NCBI RefSeq assembly: GCF_020742175.1
Contig: NZ_DYXM01000116.1
Coordinates: 1 to 43,573 of the forward strand
Length of the DNA stretch: 43,573 bases
Source of the DNA: Dietzia timorensis
GTDB lineage: Bacteria; Actinomycetota; Actinomycetes; Mycobacteriales; Mycobacteriaceae
Direction of reading: 5' to 3'
The position numbers were made by a program, and so were the translations under genes. Below the pieces are notes generated by a model. The model worked only from the letters and a program-made list of their open reading frames with translations, was not told the DNA's origin and did no database searches. Below, piece by piece: positions 15,728-24,398 of the stretch (positions within the stretch are counted from its first letter, which is position 1; every line of letters begins with the position of its first letter).

Positions 15728-17741
15728 CGAGGAACCAGTACAGCAGCGCGTTCTTGCGCGCCTCCTGCGAATTATCGGCCGCACCCGCGTGCCCGCCCTC
15801 GGTGTTCTCGAAGTACGTCACGTCCTGCCCGGCTGCCTCGAGCGCGGCGACCATCTTCCGCGCGTGCCCCGGGTGCACGCGGTCGTCGCGAGTCGACGTC
15901 GTGAGGAACACCGGGGGATAGGTCGGCTCCTTCGCGACCTGCTGATACGGCGAATACCGCGAGATGAACTCCCAATCACCGGGCACATCCGGATCGCCGT
16001 ACTCAGCCATCCACGACGCCCCCGCGAGGAGCCTGTTGTACCGGCGCATATCGAGCAGCGGCACCGCGCACCCGATCGCCCCGAACAGCTCAGGGTATCG
16101 CGTGAGCATCACGCCCATCAGCAGCCCACCGTTCGACCCGCCGTAAGCGCCGAGCTGCTCGGGCGTAGAGAGACCGCGCCGCACGACGTCACGCGCGACG
16201 GCCGCGAAGTCCTCGTACGCGCGCGGCCTCTTCTCGCGCAACGCCGCCGCGTGCCAGCCCGGGCCGTACTCGCCGCCGCCCCGGATCCCCGCGACGACAT
16301 AATGCCCGCCGCGCTCGACCCACAGCTTTCCCCGGAGCGCCGCGTACGACGGCGTCATCGCGATCTCGAATCCCCCATAGCCGTAGAGGACCGTCGGTGC
16401 GGGGCCGTCCACGTCGCTGCGCCGCATCACGAAATACGGCACACGCGTACCGTCGTCCGATTCCGCGAAATGCTGCTCGACCACCACGTTCTTCGCGTCA
16501 AAGCGCGCCGGCGTCTGCGCCAGCACGTCCCCGTCGATCGTCACCAATGACGGCGGGGTGACCGGGTTACTCAGGGCCAGCACCGCCACGTCGGAAGTGA
16601 AACGATCGGTCGCGGTGACCGTGACCTCCGCGTTCTCGGCAAGCCCCTCTACAGGCGTATGGGTCCAGCCGTTCGCGCCCGGCCGCAGCCAGAACAAGCT
16701 CGACTGGACGTCGTCGAGCACCGTACACAGCAGCCCGCCGCGCGTGACCGAGATGTCCTCGAGCGCCTGGCTCGCGGAAGGCTCCCACAGCACCTCCGCG
16801 CGCGGCGACCCGTCGATGACGTCGGACCAACGAAGCGCTCCGATGCCGCCCGCGGGAATCCGAGTGCCTGCGATCTCCGCGGCCTCGCGCGGCAGCAGAA
16901 TGAGATGGTCGGCCGTCTGCACGAGGCGGCAGTCGGTCGGGATGTCGAGCGGGCTCCAGTCCTCCTCCGGGCCCGAACGCACGGCGTATGCGGCGTTGTG
17001 GAAGTCGAGCGCGCGCGTGGCCACCTCGCGCCCGGTCTCCGGATCCTTGGAAAAGCCCACGGCGACGTCGTCGACCTCTCCCTCCCAGATCGCCTCGGCC
17101 GACAGGCCCTCGCCGCGGCGCCACAGCTGCACGCGCCGACCGTATCCGGACGACGTCGCAGCCTCGGCCGCAGAGACCACTGCGACCGTGTCCTCGTCGA
17201 CCCAGGACACGTCCTGCTTGGCCTCGTCCAGCCAGAGGCCGTCGGGGACGAAGTCGGCCGTCGCCAGGTCGAACTCACGCACGACGACGGCGTCCGCCCC
17301 GCCCTTCGAGAGCAAACAGAGCGCCCGGTCGTCCGCGGGCCTGCGCACCACGGTGCCCGCGTAGACCCAGTTGACGCCCTCTGCCGCCGCGAGCGCGTCG
17401 ACATCAAGCAGGAGCTCCCAGTGCGACGAGGCGGGATCCGGGCCGCCCGACGTCATAAATTGCGAAAGAGGCATGCGCCGCCAGATGCCGCGGGGGTGGG
17501 AGGCGTCGCGCCAGAAGTTGTACGCCCAGTCGCCGCGAATCTGCGACCACGGGATGCGGTCCGAGGCATCGAGGATCGAGCGGGCGTCGCGCTCGAGGGC
17601 GAGGTACTCCGGGTCGGCCTCCGCTGTGGCGAGGGTGGCGTCCGAGCGGGTCCGCGCGAAGTCGAGCGCGTCGGCGCCTTCCACCTCTTCGAGCCAGAGG
17701 TGCGGGTCGGAGGTGTCGTTGGGGTTCGCGTTGTCGGTCAT
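15705..17741 (-). CDS. Prolyl oligopeptidase family serine peptidase (S9)
   Basis: About 678 residues: an N-terminal seven-bladed propeller (starting DPHLWLEEVEG) and a C-terminal hydrolase domain. Catalytic residues are Ser536 in YGGSNGG, an Asp at about 620 in STRDDRVHPGH, and His651 in EGGHAGA. S9A enzymes cut short proline-containing peptides in the cytoplasm, or act as dipeptidyl-type peptidases. The ATG before TDNANPND is chosen because the in-frame sequence upstream lacks homology and looks like leader. M. tuberculosis Rv0457c is a peptidase of this family in an equivalent place. The gene stands alone on the minus strand. Confidence 0.93.
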   Translation of the reverse strand: MTDNANPNDTSDPHLWLEEVEGADALDFARTRSDATLATAEADPEYLALERDARSILDASDRIPWSQIRGDWAYNFWRDASHPRGIWRRMPLSQFMTSGGPDPASSHWELLLDVDALAAAEGVNWVYAGTVVRRPADDRALCLLSKGGADAVVVREFDLATADFVPDGLWLDEAKQDVSWVDEDTVAVVSAAEAATSSGYGRRVQLWRRGEGLSAEAIWEGEVDDVAVGFSKDPETGREVATRALDFHNAAYAVRSGPEEDWSPLDIPTDCRLVQTADHLILLPREAAEIAGTRIPAGGIGALRWSDVIDGSPRAEVLWEPSASQALEDISVTRGGLLCTVLDDVQSSLFWLRPGANGWTHTPVEGLAENAEVTVTATDRFTSDVAVLALSNPVTPPSLVTIDGDVLAQTPARFDAKNVVVEQHFAESDDGTRVPYFVMRRSDVDGPAPTVLYGYGGFEIAMTPSYAALRGKLWVERGGHYVVAGIRGGGEYGPGWHAAALREKRPRAYEDFAAVARDVVRRGLSTPEQLGAYGGSNGGLLMGVMLTRYPELFGAIGCAVPLLDMRRYNRLLAGASWMAEYGDPDVPGDWEFISRYSPYQQVAKEPTYPPVFLTTSTRDDRVHPGHARKMVAALEAAGQDVTYFENTEGGHAGAADNSQEARKNALLYWFLAKRLGLY

Positions 17742-17870
17742 ATGTCCATAGTGCCTGTCCCGCGGCGGGGGTGAGCCGGTGACATTTACCTGAATATCGG
17801 AGAAATATGCTGGCACAGCTCTTGAGCTAAGCAAGAATTATTTATAACCTGGGCGAGTACGTTTTGTTAT

Positions 17871-17894
17871 GTGCCTGCACCTTCGTGCAGGCAC
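17871..17894 (+). promoter_or_regulatory. Perfect 10-bp leader hairpin before the 42-aa mini-gene
   Basis: GTGCCTGCAC, loop CTTC, then GTGCAGGCAC. It ends 4 nt before the ribosome site GGAAGGA and 20 nt before the ATG. An AT-rich stretch with TATAAC at about 17842 lies just upstream as a possible -10, which would put the hairpin near the 5' end of the mRNA. Confidence 0.6.
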
Positions 17895-17914
17895 CTTTGG
17901 AAGGATCTTCATAC

Positions 17915-18043
17915 ATGAGCCTCGACCTCACCGGCAGCCTCACCTCCGGCTCCGACAACCTGACCGACGACATCGCCGACTCCATCGGCGACGCGGTCGC
18001 TTCGCTCGTCAAGACCGCGTTCAAGAGCTTCCTCGGCAGCTAA
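17915..18043 (+). CDS. Third porin-like mini-protein (42 aa)
   Basis: A 42-residue protein starting MSLDLTGSLTSGSDNLTDDI. An acidic, serine-rich first half is followed by a predicted amphipathic helix with lysines (DAVASLVKTAFKSFLGS). Size, lack of signal peptide, serine content and helix pattern are those of corynebacterial PorA/PorH/ProtX-type mycomembrane proteins. It has its own leader hairpin, a ribosome site GGAAGGA 9 nt from the ATG and a strong terminator, so it is a discrete gene and is probably well expressed. Homology cannot be shown by eye at this length; a membrane-active peptide of another kind is the alternative. Confidence 0.7.
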   Translation: MSLDLTGSLTSGSDNLTDDIADSIGDAVASLVKTAFKSFLGS

Positions 18044-18060
18044 TACGCGTCTCGGCTCAG

Positions 18061-18090
18061 ACCGCCCCACCGCTCGGTGGGGCGGTTTGT
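18061..18090 (+). terminator. Terminator of the 42-aa mini-gene
   Basis: ACCGCCCCACC and GGTGGGGCGGT pair perfectly over 11 bp around a 4-nt loop, followed by TTGT. Confidence 0.85.
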
Positions 18091-18137
18091 CTATTTCGGC
18101 TCGGCGCTATCAGGCGAAGTCGCATATTGTGGGAAAT

Positions 18138-19529
18138 ATGGCTGACAACAAATTCGATCTCATCGTCCTCGGCGCCGGACCCGGCGGCTACGTATCCGCG
18201 ATTCGCGCGGCACAACTCGGCCTCAAAGTGGCTGTTGTGGAGCAGAAGTACTGGGGCGGCGTGTGCCTCAACGTGGGCTGCATCCCCGCGAAATCCCTGA
18301 TCAAGAACGCTGAGGTCGCCCACACCTTTAAGCACCAGGCCGAGGAATTCGGCATCTCCGGCGACGTCACCTTCGACTACGGAAAGGCCGTCGACCGGAG
18401 CCGCAAGGTGTCCGCCGGCATCGTCAAGGGCGTCCACTTCCTCATGAAGAAGAACAAGATCACCGAGCTCGACGGGCGCGGCACCTTTGTCGACGCGCAC
18501 ACGATCGAGGTCGACGGTGAGAAGTACACCTTCGACAACGCGATCATCGCCACCGGCTCGGTTGTCAAGACCCTCCCGGGCGTCGAGCTTTCCGAAAATG
18601 TCGTGTCCTACGAAGAGCTCATCGTCGACCGCGACCTGCCCGATTCCATGGTGGTTATCGGCGCTGGCGCCATCGGCATGGAGTTCGCCTACGTGCTCGC
18701 CAACTACGGTGTCGAGGTCACGGTCGTCGAGTTCCTCGACCGCGTCCTGCCGAACGAGGACGCGGACGTTTCCAAGGAGATCACCAAGGCGTACAAGAAA
18801 CTCGGGATCACCTTCAAGACCGCGCACAAGACCACCGAGGTCCGCGATAAGGGCGACTCGGTCGAGGTCGACATCGAATCCGCCGACGGCAAGAAGAACG
18901 ACACCCTCGTCGTCGACAAGGTCCTCGTCGCCGTCGGCTTCGCCCCGCGTGTCGAGGGCATCGGCCTCGAGGCCGCCGGCGTCGAACTCACCGATCGCGG
19001 CGCCATCGCGATCGACGAGCAGATGCGCACCAACGTCGACGGCATCTACGCCATCGGCGACGTCACCGCCAAGCTCCAGCTCGCCCACGTCGCCGAGGCG
19101 CAGGGCGTCGTCGCCGCCGAGACCATGGCCGGTGCCGAGACCCAGACGCTCGGCGACTACCGGATGATGCCGCGCGCAACCTTCTCCGAGCCGCAGGTCG
19201 CGTCCTTCGGGCTCACCGAGGCACAGGCCAAGGACGAGGGCTTCGACGTCAAGGTGTCGAAGTTCCCGTACTCCGCGAACGGCAAGGCGCTCGGCCAGGG
19301 TGACCCCACCGGCTTCGTCAAGCTCGTCGCCGACGGCACGCACGGCGAGCTCCTCGGCGCGCACCTCGTCGGCGCCAACGTCTCCGAGCTCCTCCCGGAG
19401 CTGACGCTCGCGCAGATGTGGGACCTCACCGCCGCCGAGATCGCGCGCAACGTGCACACGCACCCGACGCTGTCCGAGGCGATCAAGGAAACCGCCGAGG
19501 GCATCGAAGGCCACATGATCAACCTCTAG
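18138..19529 (+). CDS. lpd: Dihydrolipoamide dehydrogenase (E3)
   Basis: A 463-residue flavoprotein. FAD binding is shown by VLGAGPGGYVSA at 10-21; the redox disulfide is Cys43 and Cys48 in WGGVCLNVGCIPAKSL; the NAD-binding motif is VVIGAGAIGMEFA; the C-terminal HTHPTLSEAIKE carries the catalytic His-Glu pair. It reoxidises lipoyl groups of pyruvate, 2-oxoglutarate and possibly branched-chain dehydrogenase complexes. The ATG is chosen from homology (MADNKFDLIVLG); its ribosome site is weak (GGGAAAT). It is a single-gene unit between two terminators, as is common for lpd in Corynebacterium and M. tuberculosis. Confidence 0.97.
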   Translation: MADNKFDLIVLGAGPGGYVSAIRAAQLGLKVAVVEQKYWGGVCLNVGCIPAKSLIKNAEVAHTFKHQAEEFGISGDVTFDYGKAVDRSRKVSAGIVKGVHFLMKKNKITELDGRGTFVDAHTIEVDGEKYTFDNAIIATGSVVKTLPGVELSENVVSYEELIVDRDLPDSMVVIGAGAIGMEFAYVLANYGVEVTVVEFLDRVLPNEDADVSKEITKAYKKLGITFKTAHKTTEVRDKGDSVEVDIESADGKKNDTLVVDKVLVAVGFAPRVEGIGLEAAGVELTDRGAIAIDEQMRTNVDGIYAIGDVTAKLQLAHVAEAQGVVAAETMAGAETQTLGDYRMMPRATFSEPQVASFGLTEAQAKDEGFDVKVSKFPYSANGKALGQGDPTGFVKLVADGTHGELLGAHLVGANVSELLPELTLAQMWDLTAAEIARNVHTHPTLSEAIKETAEGIEGHMINL

Positions 19530-19547
19530 CGCGGACACACGTACAAA

Positions 19548-19588
19548 GAAGGCGGGTATCTCCTCCACCAGGGAAGATACCCGCCTTC
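19548..19588. terminator. Bidirectional terminator between lpd and the convergent lipoprotein gene
   Basis: GAAGGCGGGTATC pairs perfectly over 13 bp with GATACCCGCCTTC around a 15-nt loop. It lies between two convergent genes and could serve both. Confidence 0.85.
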
Positions 19589-19613
19589 GCCGTCATAGAC
19601 GGGAGGTTTCCGA

Positions 19614-20462
19614 CTAGGCGTCCTGGAGCTTTTTCGCCTGTGCGGAAAGGATCTCGTTGAGACGCTCGTTGTCGACCGCCGTGATCGGGTTCGTGTCCGG
19701 ACCGTCGCTGTTCGCGCTGTAGGAGATCTCGATCGTGGTATCCCCGGCGTAAGCGTGGATGATGACGTTGCGGCTGAGCGCTGTCTCGCCGGCGTCGTTG
19801 CTCTTGACGATGTCGCGCACTTCGCGGAAGCCCTCGACCCCGTCGATGCCGGTGAGGCCCTCGACGGCGATTCCGAGCGTGACGGTGAACGGCTCGTTGC
19901 CTGCCTCGACGCCGGGAACCTCGGTCGACGGCGCCTGCGCGCCCTGGCAGCCGGTGTAGTTCGAGCGGTCGAGGAAGCCGTCGAGCTTGCCCGGCTTGAG
20001 CGCGACCGTGGTGGCGCCGGCGGAGTCCTTCGGCGCCTCGCCCTCTCCCTCGGGGAAGGACACGCGATTGATGACGGCGTCGTCGAGGAGGCTGTCGACG
20101 ACGACATCGGTCTCGAGGGCGCTGTCGCACGTGCCGCCGAAGATCTCGGAGGCGTCCTTGATCGCCTCGCGTCCCTCTACGTACTTGACGATCGTCTCGG
20201 AATCGAGCTCCGAGACCTTCGCGTTGGGGTCGAAATCCTGCAGGTCCTCGGCCGTGATGAGCTTCTCGGCGAGCGCGGTGTTGGTGCCGATACGCGGATC
20301 GCGTTCCGGGTCGGCGGCCTCGCCGTCGGCGGGGTGGGCGCCGTCGACGACCTCCTCGGCGGTGGAGACGCTTTCCTCCTCGCCGCCGCCGGAGCAGCCG
20401 GCCAGAAGTGCCGTGGCCGTCGCCGATGCGGCAAGCGCGGCGAACAGTTTTCGAGCTCTCAA
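19614..20462 (-). CDS. Putative lipoprotein, unknown function
   Basis: About 282 residues. The signal peptide MRARKLFAALAASATATALLAGC ends in the lipobox LAGC with Cys23 lipidated, and an acidic linker follows. The mature domain contains two further Cys (GGTCDSALE and NYTGCQGAQ) that may form a disulfide, and ends KKLQDA. I do not recognise the family. I chose a TTG start because AGGGGA lies 5 nt before it and the signal peptide then has a normal length; a TTG eleven codons earlier is possible. It is divergent from the pgmB-GH65 pair. Confidence 0.72.
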   Translation of the reverse strand: MRARKLFAALAASATATALLAGCSGGGEEESVSTAEEVVDGAHPADGEAADPERDPRIGTNTALAEKLITAEDLQDFDPNAKVSELDSETIVKYVEGREAIKDASEIFGGTCDSALETDVVVDSLLDDAVINRVSFPEGEGEAPKDSAGATTVALKPGKLDGFLDRSNYTGCQGAQAPSTEVPGVEAGNEPFTVTLGIAVEGLTGIDGVEGFREVRDIVKSNDAGETALSRNVIIHAYAGDTTIEISYSANSDGPDTNPITAVDNERLNEILSAQAKKLQDA

Positions 20463-20593
20463 AGTACGTCCCCTTAACGTGCAAGCAAATATCAAGAAAC
20501 TATTCTGCCAAAGCTGCTGCGCATCGGCGCGGTGTTCTACCGATACAACTACTGTGTCACCTAACTATCGATTCGACGTAAATGGGGGCGGAA

Positions 20594-21286
20594 ATGGGAC
20601 TGACGGGCGATAAGCTCTTCGGCGCCGGCGCGGTGTTGTTCGATCTCGACGGGGTCATCACCCCCACCGCGGACCTCCACATGCAGGCATGGGCCGGACT
20701 ATTCCAGCCGCTCTTCGCCTCCGCGGGCGTCGCCGACTACGGCGACAGTGACTACTTCACCTTCCTCGACGGCAAGCCGCGTACCGCCGGCATCGGCTCC
20801 CTGCTCGACGATCGCGGGTTGGATCACGACGACGCCTACGTCGACGAACTCGGCGAACGCAAGAACGCGCTGTTCCTCGAGCTCCTCGCCGCCGGCATCG
20901 AGCCGTACCCGGGTTCCGTGCGGTTCATCGATGCGCTCGACGAGGCAGGCATCGCCAAGGCGGTCGTGTCGAGCTCGAAGAACGCGTCCCAGGTGCTCAC
21001 CTCCGCAGGGCTCCGCGACCGCTTCACCGTTGTGGTTGACGGCGCAGTCTCCGCAGCCCAGGGGCTGCCTGGCAAACCGGCCCCCGATACGTATCTCTAT
21101 GGCGCCGAGCTCCTCGGCGTCCCCTCGTCCACCGCGCTGGTGATCGAGGACGCGATCTCCGGAGTTCAGGCGGGCGCGGCCGGGGACTTCGCGGGCGTCG
21201 TCGGCGTCGACCGCGGCGCCGGCGCCGGCGCGCTGAGCGAAGCGGGGGCCACCGTCGTCGTGCGTGAACTCGACGAATTGTTGTAA
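20594..21286 (+). CDS. pgmB: Beta-phosphoglucomutase (HAD family)
   Basis: About 230 residues of the HAD superfamily. FDLDGVITPTADLHMQAW contains the phosphorylated Asp and the general acid/base Asp two residues on. Later motifs are SSKNASQVL, the Lys in GKPAPDTYL and the metal-binding VIEDAISGVQAG. These features match beta-phosphoglucomutase, which turns beta-glucose 1-phosphate into glucose 6-phosphate. I prefer the second ATG, which has GGGGG at 5-nt spacing, over one four codons upstream. The GH65 phosphorylase follows after 43 nt and would make exactly this substrate, which strengthens the call. Confidence 0.87.
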   Translation: MGLTGDKLFGAGAVLFDLDGVITPTADLHMQAWAGLFQPLFASAGVADYGDSDYFTFLDGKPRTAGIGSLLDDRGLDHDDAYVDELGERKNALFLELLAAGIEPYPGSVRFIDALDEAGIAKAVVSSSKNASQVLTSAGLRDRFTVVVDGAVSAAQGLPGKPAPDTYLYGAELLGVPSSTALVIEDAISGVQAGAAGDFAGVVGVDRGAGAGALSEAGATVVVRELDELL

Positions 21287-21329
21287 GTTCTAGCCCGGCT
21301 CCACCCCCTTCTTCGAAAGTCGGTCCGTG

Positions 21330-23768
21330 ATGAATTCTTATCTTCCGTCCGCCGGACTCAACCGCACGACGCACGGCGTCAATCTCCGCAGCCACCTCGA
21401 GGTCCCGGAGATCGACCGCTCGATGCATCCGGTTGACCCGTGGCGGTGGAGCGAGACGAGCCCGAAGGCCGGGCCGCTCGGCGTCTCCGAGACCGTCTTC
21501 GCCGTGGGGAACGGCTTCCTCGGGCTCCGCGGTAATCCGGACGAGGGGCGCGACAGCGCGCAGCATGGAACCTTCGTCAATGGCTTCCACGAGACCTGGC
21601 AGATCGAGCACGCCGAGGATGCGTTCGGCCTGGCCCGCGACGGCCAGACCATCGTCAACGCGCCCGACTCGAAGACCATCCGTATCTACGTCGACGACGA
21701 GCCCCTTCGCCTCCAGGTCGCCGATCTCGAGGACTACGACCGCTCGATCGATTTCCGCGAGGGCATCCTGCGGCGCAGCGTCAACTGGCGTACGCCGTCA
21801 GGAAAAATGGTGCAGATCAACTCGACGCGCATGGTGTCGATGGAGGAGAAGCACCTCGTGGTCTACACGTACGAGGTCGTGCTCCCCGACGATTCCGCGC
21901 CGGTCGTGATCTCCTCGCAGCTGCTCAACCGGCAGGACGGGGAGGACGAGTATCACCTCGCTTCGCAGGCCGGCGGCGAGTTCGACCCGCGCAAGGCCGA
22001 GTCGTTCAGCCACCGCGTGCTCGAGCCGCGCCTGCGCCGCAGCGAGGGTGAGCACCAGATCCTCGGCTACCGGTGCGCCAATTCCGGTATGACCATCGCC
22101 GTGGCCACCGACCACCAGCTCATCACCGATAACGACTACGACCTGCGCACCTTCATCGACGACGACTCCGCCAAGTCCGTCTACCACGTACACGCCAAGC
22201 CCGGCCGCGTCATCCGCCTCGTCAAAATGGCGTCGTATCACACCTCCGTAGGCACCCCGGTGCGCGAACTCGGCTACCGCTGCTCCCGCACGCTTCGCCG
22301 CGCCCGCGAGGCCGGCGTCGAGGTGCTCGAGCAGTACCAGCGCGACTGGTTCGAGGATTTTTGGGCCAGGTCTGACGTCGAAGTCGAGGGTGCCCCCGAG
22401 ACCCAGCAGGCGATCCGCTGGAACCTCTTCCAGCTCGCGCAGGTTTCCGCCCGCGCAGAGCAGAACGGCATCGCGGCGAAGGGCGTGACCGGGTCCGGAT
22501 ACAACGGCCACTATTTCTGGGACACCGAAACCTACGTGCTCCCGTTCCTCACCTATACCTCCCCGCAGGCGGCGCGCAACGCGCTGCGCTTCCGGTATTC
22601 GCTCCTTCCGGAGGCGCGCGACCGCGCAAAGGAACTGTCCGTCGAGGGCGCCCTGTACCCGTGGCGCACCATCAACGGCCGCGAGTCGTCCGCCTACTAC
22701 GAGGCCGGTACGGCGCAGTATCACATCAACGCCGACATCGCGCACGCCCTCGTGAAGTACACGCTCGCCACCGGCGACCTCCGTTTCATGGCGCGCGAGG
22801 GCGTCGACATCCTCGTCGAGACCGCGCGCATGTGGGTGTCGCTCGGCTTCTTCAACTCGCGCTCGGAGTTCCACATCCACGGCGTGACCGGGCCCGACGA
22901 GTACACCACCGTCGTCGATAACAACCTGTTCACCAACGTCATGGCGCGCGCCAACCTCCACGCTGCGGTGACGGTTGTGCTCGAGATGGCGCGCCGCGTG
23001 CCCGACGAATACGAGACGATGGTCAACCGGCTCCGCCTCCGCGAGCACGAGATCGACGATTGGCAGCGCGCGGCCGAGCAGATGTTCATCGCCTACGACG
23101 ACAAGCTCGAGGTGCATCCGCAGGACGAGTACTTCCTCGACAAAGAGGTGTGGGACAAGGACATCGACAGCCCCCACAGGCCGCTGCTGCTGCACTACCA
23201 TCCGCTTGTCATCTACCGGCACCAAGTGCTCAAGCAGGCTGACGTCGTGCTCGCGCTTTTCCTCCGGGGAGAGGACTTCACCCACGACGAAAAACGCGCG
23301 GACTTCGAGTACTACGATCCGCTCACCACGGGCGACTCGACGCTGTCCGCGGTCGTGCAATCGATCATCGCCGCCGAGATCGGTTACGCGAAGGAAGCCT
23401 TCGAGCACTTCTCCAAGGCGCTCGTCGTCGACCTCGCCGACGTGCACGGCAATGCCGCGGACGGGGTGCACATAGCCTCGACGGGCGGTGTGTGGTCGGC
23501 GCTCGTGTGCGGCTTCGGCGGCATGCGCGACCCGGGCGGGGACGTCACGTTCGACCCGCGCCTCCCCGAGGAGTGGGAGAGGCTCACCTACCGCCTCACC
23601 ATCCGAGGGCAGCGGGTGCGCGTCGAGGTGACCGCCGACGAGATCGCGTTCGAGCTCGAGGTCGGCGAGCGTCCACTCGACATCTTCGTCCAGGGAACCG
23701 GGTACACGGCCGTCCCGGGCGAGAGGCTCGTCGCGCCGCTCGCGAAACCGGAGAAGAAGACCGATTAA
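21330..23768 (+). CDS. GH65 inverting disaccharide phosphorylase (maltose/trehalose phosphorylase type)
   Basis: About 812 residues, the usual length for family GH65: an N-terminal beta-sandwich, a central (alpha/alpha)6 barrel and a C-terminal jelly roll. WDTETYVLPFLTYTSP and HGVTGPDEYTTVVDNN are hallmark blocks; the Glu of GPDEY (about residue 524) is the general acid. The stretch HPLVIYRHQVLKQADVV supplies phosphate-binding residues. These enzymes split maltose, trehalose, kojibiose or similar sugars with phosphate into glucose and beta-glucose 1-phosphate. The adjoining beta-phosphoglucomutase completes the route to glycolysis. The substrate cannot be assigned by eye. The start could be the GTG just before the ATG chosen. 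Confidence 0.9.
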   Translation: MNSYLPSAGLNRTTHGVNLRSHLEVPEIDRSMHPVDPWRWSETSPKAGPLGVSETVFAVGNGFLGLRGNPDEGRDSAQHGTFVNGFHETWQIEHAEDAFGLARDGQTIVNAPDSKTIRIYVDDEPLRLQVADLEDYDRSIDFREGILRRSVNWRTPSGKMVQINSTRMVSMEEKHLVVYTYEVVLPDDSAPVVISSQLLNRQDGEDEYHLASQAGGEFDPRKAESFSHRVLEPRLRRSEGEHQILGYRCANSGMTIAVATDHQLITDNDYDLRTFIDDDSAKSVYHVHAKPGRVIRLVKMASYHTSVGTPVRELGYRCSRTLRRAREAGVEVLEQYQRDWFEDFWARSDVEVEGAPETQQAIRWNLFQLAQVSARAEQNGIAAKGVTGSGYNGHYFWDTETYVLPFLTYTSPQAARNALRFRYSLLPEARDRAKELSVEGALYPWRTINGRESSAYYEAGTAQYHINADIAHALVKYTLATGDLRFMAREGVDILVETARMWVSLGFFNSRSEFHIHGVTGPDEYTTVVDNNLFTNVMARANLHAAVTVVLEMARRVPDEYETMVNRLRLREHEIDDWQRAAEQMFIAYDDKLEVHPQDEYFLDKEVWDKDIDSPHRPLLLHYHPLVIYRHQVLKQADVVLALFLRGEDFTHDEKRADFEYYDPLTTGDSTLSAVVQSIIAAEIGYAKEAFEHFSKALVVDLADVHGNAADGVHIASTGGVWSALVCGFGGMRDPGGDVTFDPRLPEEWERLTYRLTIRGQRVRVEVTADEIAFELEVGERPLDIFVQGTGYTAVPGERLVAPLAKPEKKTD

Positions 23769-24331
23769 CTCTTGTTGTCGAGCTGCACACGCAGGGTGTG
23801 CAGTGTCGTCGCGAGCCCGTCGTATTGGGTGACGAGCATGACCAGCCCAATGAGCTCCCGCTCATTGAGGTGACGTGAGATCTCGGACCATGTCGCGTCC
23901 GAGACGTCCTTTGTGCCTACGAGTTCGTCGGCGACCCGCAGCATCGCGGCGGTTCTCTCGGGCCACCCCGCTTCGCGCGGGCCCTCCTTCGTGCGGGTGA
24001 TTTCCTCCGACGTCAGCCCGATACGTGCACCGAGGTGCTCGTGGTGGTTTCGCTCGTAAGCGCTGCCGCGAAGGTGCGAGACCCGCAGGATGACTAGTTC
24101 GGTCTCCTTTCGGGAGAGCACGCCGAAGGGCATCATCATGCCCGAATACAGCAGCCAGGCCGGGAAGAGACGGCGGACTCGGCCGAGAGTGGAGAAGAGG
24201 CGAACATCGTCGGTGCCGGTGACCTTCGAGCCGACCTTGGAAGCGAGGAGGGCCAGCGGGCTGAGCTCGAGCCCCTTCCCCGGAACGACGCGGGCGCGGG
24301 AATCGTCTGATCGGTTCTCGGATTCAGTCAT
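23765..24331 (-). CDS. AhpD/carboxymuconolactone decarboxylase-like protein
   Basis: A 188-residue all-helical protein of the CMD/AhpD superfamily, judged by LSRKETELVILRVSHLRGSAYE followed by RNHHEHLGARIGLTSEEI. The CxxC redox pair of AhpD is absent and there is no cysteine at all, so a peroxidase role is unlikely; only the histidine-rich segment remains. M. tuberculosis Rv0464c, of the same family, lies in the matching position between lpd and ramB. Its stop codon overlaps that of the convergent GH65 gene by three bases. Function unknown. Confidence 0.8.
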   Translation of the reverse strand: MTESENRSDDSRARVVPGKGLELSPLALLASKVGSKVTGTDDVRLFSTLGRVRRLFPAWLLYSGMMMPFGVLSRKETELVILRVSHLRGSAYERNHHEHLGARIGLTSEEITRTKEGPREAGWPERTAAMLRVADELVGTKDVSDATWSEISRHLNERELIGLVMLVTQYDGLATTLHTLRVQLDNKS

Positions 24332-24398
24332 GGCTTCACCATAAAGGCGTCCATTCGCCGGCGGGTGGGTTGAGAGGAAGTCCGCGCATCGGGTTCGC

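Noticed and set aside
17740..17834. Upstream extension of the S9 peptidase by 31 residues.
   Set aside because: It lacks family similarity and covers the likely promoter and leader; the ATG before TDNANPND fits the start of the family domain.
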